Positions 62,169-64,000 of a stretch of DNA of 64,000 nucleotides are shown here, in pieces (position 1 is the stretch's first letter; each line of letters starts with the position of its first letter). The position numbers and the translations under genes are program-made. A model generated the notes under the pieces. The model was not told the origin of the DNA and searched no databases. It saw only the letters and a program-made list of their open reading frames with translations. Source of the stretch: CAVPTL01 sp963727235 (GTDB taxonomy: Bacteria; Actinomycetota; Thermoleophilia; Gaiellales; JAICJC01); NCBI GenBank assembly GCA_963727235.1, contig CAVSFZ010000005.1, forward strand, positions 1 through 64,000. Direction: 5' to 3'.

Positions 62169-62624
62169 ATGGCTGAAACCACCGTCCCGTCGGTGATCTA
62201 TTGCTACGACGGATCTGAACATGCGAGACACGCGCTGGTCACAGCGTCGAGAATTCTCGGCGAACGGTCGTCTGTGGTGGTGACGGTGTGGCGATCAGGG
62301 TGGACCGCCATCGCCGCGGTTCCGTATGCGCTCCTGCCTCGAGAGACCGTCGATGAGATCGACGCCGCCGCCGAGGATGCCGCGCAGGCGCTCGCCCGTG
62401 AGGGCTCAGCGCTGATTCCCGGCGCCGCCGCTCGCTGTATGCGTGCAATCGGCCCGGTGTGGCAAACCATTCTCGAGTACGCCGACGAGGTGGACGCAGA
62501 GCTGATCGTCGCCGGATCCCGGGGCCTCAGCGCGATCGAGTCAACGGTGCTCGGCAGCGTGTCGCACGGGCTGGTCAACCACAGCCACCGGCCGGTGCTG
62601 GTCGTGCACCCGCAGCAGGGCTGA
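62169..62624 (+). CDS. universal stress protein (UspA family)
   Basis: 151 aa: VIYCYDGSEHARHALVTASR, and the ATP-binding G-x2-G-x9-G-S/T block in VAGSRGLSAIESTVLGSVSH, then NHSHRPVLVVHP. Divergent from the Mg-ATPase. ATG 62169 is set by the TACGGT box and the domain edge. Confidence 0.9.
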   Translation: MAETTVPSVIYCYDGSEHARHALVTASRILGERSSVVVTVWRSGWTAIAAVPYALLPRETVDEIDAAAEDAAQALAREGSALIPGAAARCMRAIGPVWQTILEYADEVDAELIVAGSRGLSAIESTVLGSVSHGLVNHSHRPVLVVHPQQG

Positions 62625-62631
62625 CCTGGGT

Positions 62632-62662
62632 GTGAATAACGGTGCCTGGCACCGTTATTCAC
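62632..62662. repeat. 31-bp perfect palindrome, repeat family copy 3
   Basis: Arms GTGAATAACGGTGCC and complement around one T, identical to the inner part of copy 1. It lies between convergent stops (62624 and 62659); the stop codon of the minus-strand gene is inside it. Confidence 0.9.
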
Positions 62663-62949
62663 GAGAGGTCGTTGACGAGGCTGAGGGCGGCGCCGCGGCC
62701 GCCCGCCAGGATCTCGACCTGGTACACGGTGTGCTTCGTGGTGATGGTGACCGACGGCCACTCTTGCCGTCGCTCAACCTGTGCGCTCTGGACGTGATTA
62801 CGCTGGATGATCACGACCCGGCGAGGCCGGGACGGTTCAGGAGCGGTGCCGTTCAGCTCGAGCTGCTCGGGACCCAGCGTGAGCTTGCCGACAAACCGCT
62901 GTGCGTCCTCGGCTTCCCAGGCGATTGGAAATGACGCAACCATGAACAC
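62659..62949 (-). CDS. small hypothetical protein
   Basis: 96 aa, not recognised. Beta-rich: WEAEDAQRFVGKLTLGPEQL, RRVVIIQRNHVQSAQVER, SVTITTKHTVYQVEIL, a small PH-like or SHOCT-like barrel. GTG 62949 or ATG 62943 may start it. Its stop lies in repeat copy 3. Confidence 0.6.
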   Translation of the reverse strand: MFMVASFPIAWEAEDAQRFVGKLTLGPEQLELNGTAPEPSRPRRVVIIQRNHVQSAQVERRQEWPSVTITTKHTVYQVEILAGGRGAALSLVNDLS

Positions 62950-63010
62950 AGTGTGAGAGCAGGGCGGCGCCGTGACATGGGCGGATTTGCCTAACCCGCC
63001 GCGCGGCGAA

Positions 63011-63643
63011 TTACGGACGTTTCAGCAACCCGTGATCCATTGCGTAGCGCACCAACTCGGCACGGGTGGAGAGCCTCAGCTTGGTGAAGATGTGCGAACG
63101 ATGCGACTCGACGGTGCGCACGCTGACGACCAGCTGCTCTGCGATCTCGGGGTTGGTGTATCCGAGTGCCAGCAGCGAGAGCACCTCCTGCTCCCGGTCG
63201 GACAGCGCCTCCCCGTCGGCGTCCCCGGTGATGGCGGGCGACACCAGCCGTGCGCCCAGCGCGGGATGCACGTACTGCTCGCCGGCCGCCACGCGGCGGA
63301 TCGCCTCGACAACCTCGCTGTCGGCCGCCTCCTTGAGCACATAGCCGCACGCGCCGGCCGCGAACGACTGACGGACATAGGCGGGGTCGTCCTCCATCGA
63401 CAGCATCACAACCCGCGACTCCGGTGACTCGGTGAGAAGGTCGGCGATCACGTCGACGCCGCTTCTCCCCGGCATTGTCACGTCCAGCAGGATCACGTCG
63501 GGCTTGTGCCGTCGCGTCAGGAAGATCGCATTGCGGGCGTCCGCAGCGTCGCCGACGACCTCGAGGTCGTCCTCCCGTTCGAGCAGCAGCCGGATACCCG
63601 TTCGGACGACCGCGTGGTCATCCACGACCAGCACGCCGATCAC
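63011..63643 (-). CDS. NarL/LuxR-family response regulator
   Basis: 210 aa: receiver (VLVVDDHAVVRTGIRLLLER, phospho-Asp in VILLDVTMPGRSGVDVIADL, GYVLKEA) and LuxR helix-turn-helix (LSDREQEVLSLLALGYTNPE, SVRTVESHRSHIFTKLRLST). It follows the partial kinase gene and overlaps it by 4 bp. Confidence 0.94.
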   Translation of the reverse strand: MIGVLVVDDHAVVRTGIRLLLEREDDLEVVGDAADARNAIFLTRRHKPDVILLDVTMPGRSGVDVIADLLTESPESRVVMLSMEDDPAYVRQSFAAGACGYVLKEAADSEVVEAIRRVAAGEQYVHPALGARLVSPAITGDADGEALSDREQEVLSLLALGYTNPEIAEQLVVSVRTVESHRSHIFTKLRLSTRAELVRYAMDHGLLKRP

Positions 63644-64000
63644 ACGGGCACCTCCACCGCAATCGTGGTGCCCGAGCCCTCGGTGGACTGGACTCGCAGC
63701 GTCCCTCCCACCAGTTCGACCCGATCACGCATCGAGACCAAGCCCAGGCCGGCGACGGCCGCTTCTGGCTCGAACCCTCGACCATCGTCTTCGATCACGA
63801 TCACGGCTCGGTCAGCGTGGTGTTGGGCAACGACGCTGACGGTGCCTGCTCCGGCGTGCTTTGCGACATTGGTGAGCGACTCCTGCACGATCCGGTAGAG
63901 CGCCGTCTCCACCGGGTCGGGCAGCCTGTTCTCCAGTCCCGAGGTCTGCAGGTCGATCTGGAGACCGGTGCGCCGGCCAAACGTCTCGGTCAGTCGCTCC
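63640..64000 (-). CDS. NarX/DegS-type sensor histidine kinase, C-terminal part (runs off the window)
   Basis: Only the ATPase end is visible: ETALYRIVQESLTNVAKHAG (N box), VIEDDGRGFEPEAAVAGLGL (G boxes), VSMRDRVELVGGTLRVQSTE and the terminal GTTIAVEVPV. The frame stays open to the window edge (ERLTETFGRRTGLQIDLQTS), so the gene begins beyond 64000. Partner of the regulator at 63011. Confidence 0.9.
   Translation of the reverse strand, partial: ERLTETFGRRTGLQIDLQTSGLENRLPDPVETALYRIVQESLTNVAKHAGAGTVSVVAQHHADRAVIVIEDDGRGFEPEAAVAGLGLVSMRDRVELVGGTLRVQSTEGSGTTIAVEVPV

Overview
This is a gene-dense, high-G+C stretch (about two thirds G+C by eye) of a Gram-positive type chromosome. Most genes are packed into operons with 1-4 bp ATGA, GTGA or TGATG overlaps. 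The gene content points to an actinobacterium, probably of the class Thermoleophilia. The evidence is a PspA/PspAA/PspAB/HtpX set, a fused PafB-PafC regulator, a NUDIX-type NrtR regulator, a Tad pilus locus without secretin, actinobacterial-type LexA boxes, and many genes whose start codon lies 6-8 nt behind a TANNNT box, which suggests leaderless mRNAs. No rRNA, tRNA, CRISPR array or recognisable insertion sequence was seen.

Layout. 0.2-5.5 kb: a primary-type sigma factor facing an NAD-salvage operon (NrtR, PncB, NadE) and an aldehyde dehydrogenase; this end carries at least nine single- or double-base frameshifts. 5.5-11.4 kb: a Tad pilus operon headed by a response regulator that is joined out of frame to the tail of a histidine kinase, as if a segment were missing. 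11.6-20.7 kb: small housekeeping and hypothetical genes, class II fructose-bisphosphate aldolase, dodecin, a Flp pilin, a glycosyltransferase, an acetolactate-synthase-like enzyme and a deacetylase-family protein. 20.7-24 kb: dinB and the fused pafBC, divergent. 23.9-30.2 kb: a seven-gene operon holding both enzymes of cyclic 2,3-diphosphoglycerate synthesis plus GlpX. 30.2-34.7 kb: a nuclease-like protein, hypoxanthine phosphoribosyltransferase and the Psp membrane-stress genes. 34.7-39.9 kb: cytochrome c maturation genes (CcmF, a CcmI-like protein, a CxxxY-type CcmE) interrupted by two tandem beta-propeller-like secreted proteins. 40-45.9 kb: SIMPL protein, MsrB, GNAT, DUF3054, a sensor-like membrane protein and a CocE/NonD hydrolase. 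46-47.3 kb: a small, probably decayed accessory patch. 47.3-49.3 kb: a second dinB and a 5'-3' exonuclease. 49.4-62.6 kb: ion and redox genes (a cation antiporter behind a structured RNA leader, a two-component system, an ApbE/ferric-reductase/NuoF-like/ferredoxin/cytochrome operon, a VIT transporter, Kup, MgtA-type ATPase, universal stress protein). 62.7-64 kb: a small protein and a NarL-type two-component pair that runs off the edge.

The most interesting items are the bacterial cyclic 2,3-diphosphoglycerate gene pair, the pseudoknotted leader before the antiporter, a family of three long palindromes with a compensatory base change, the SOS-type boxes on both dinB genes with PafBC beside one of them, and an ApbE redox operon whose expected FMN-carrying partner is reduced to a leader and linker.
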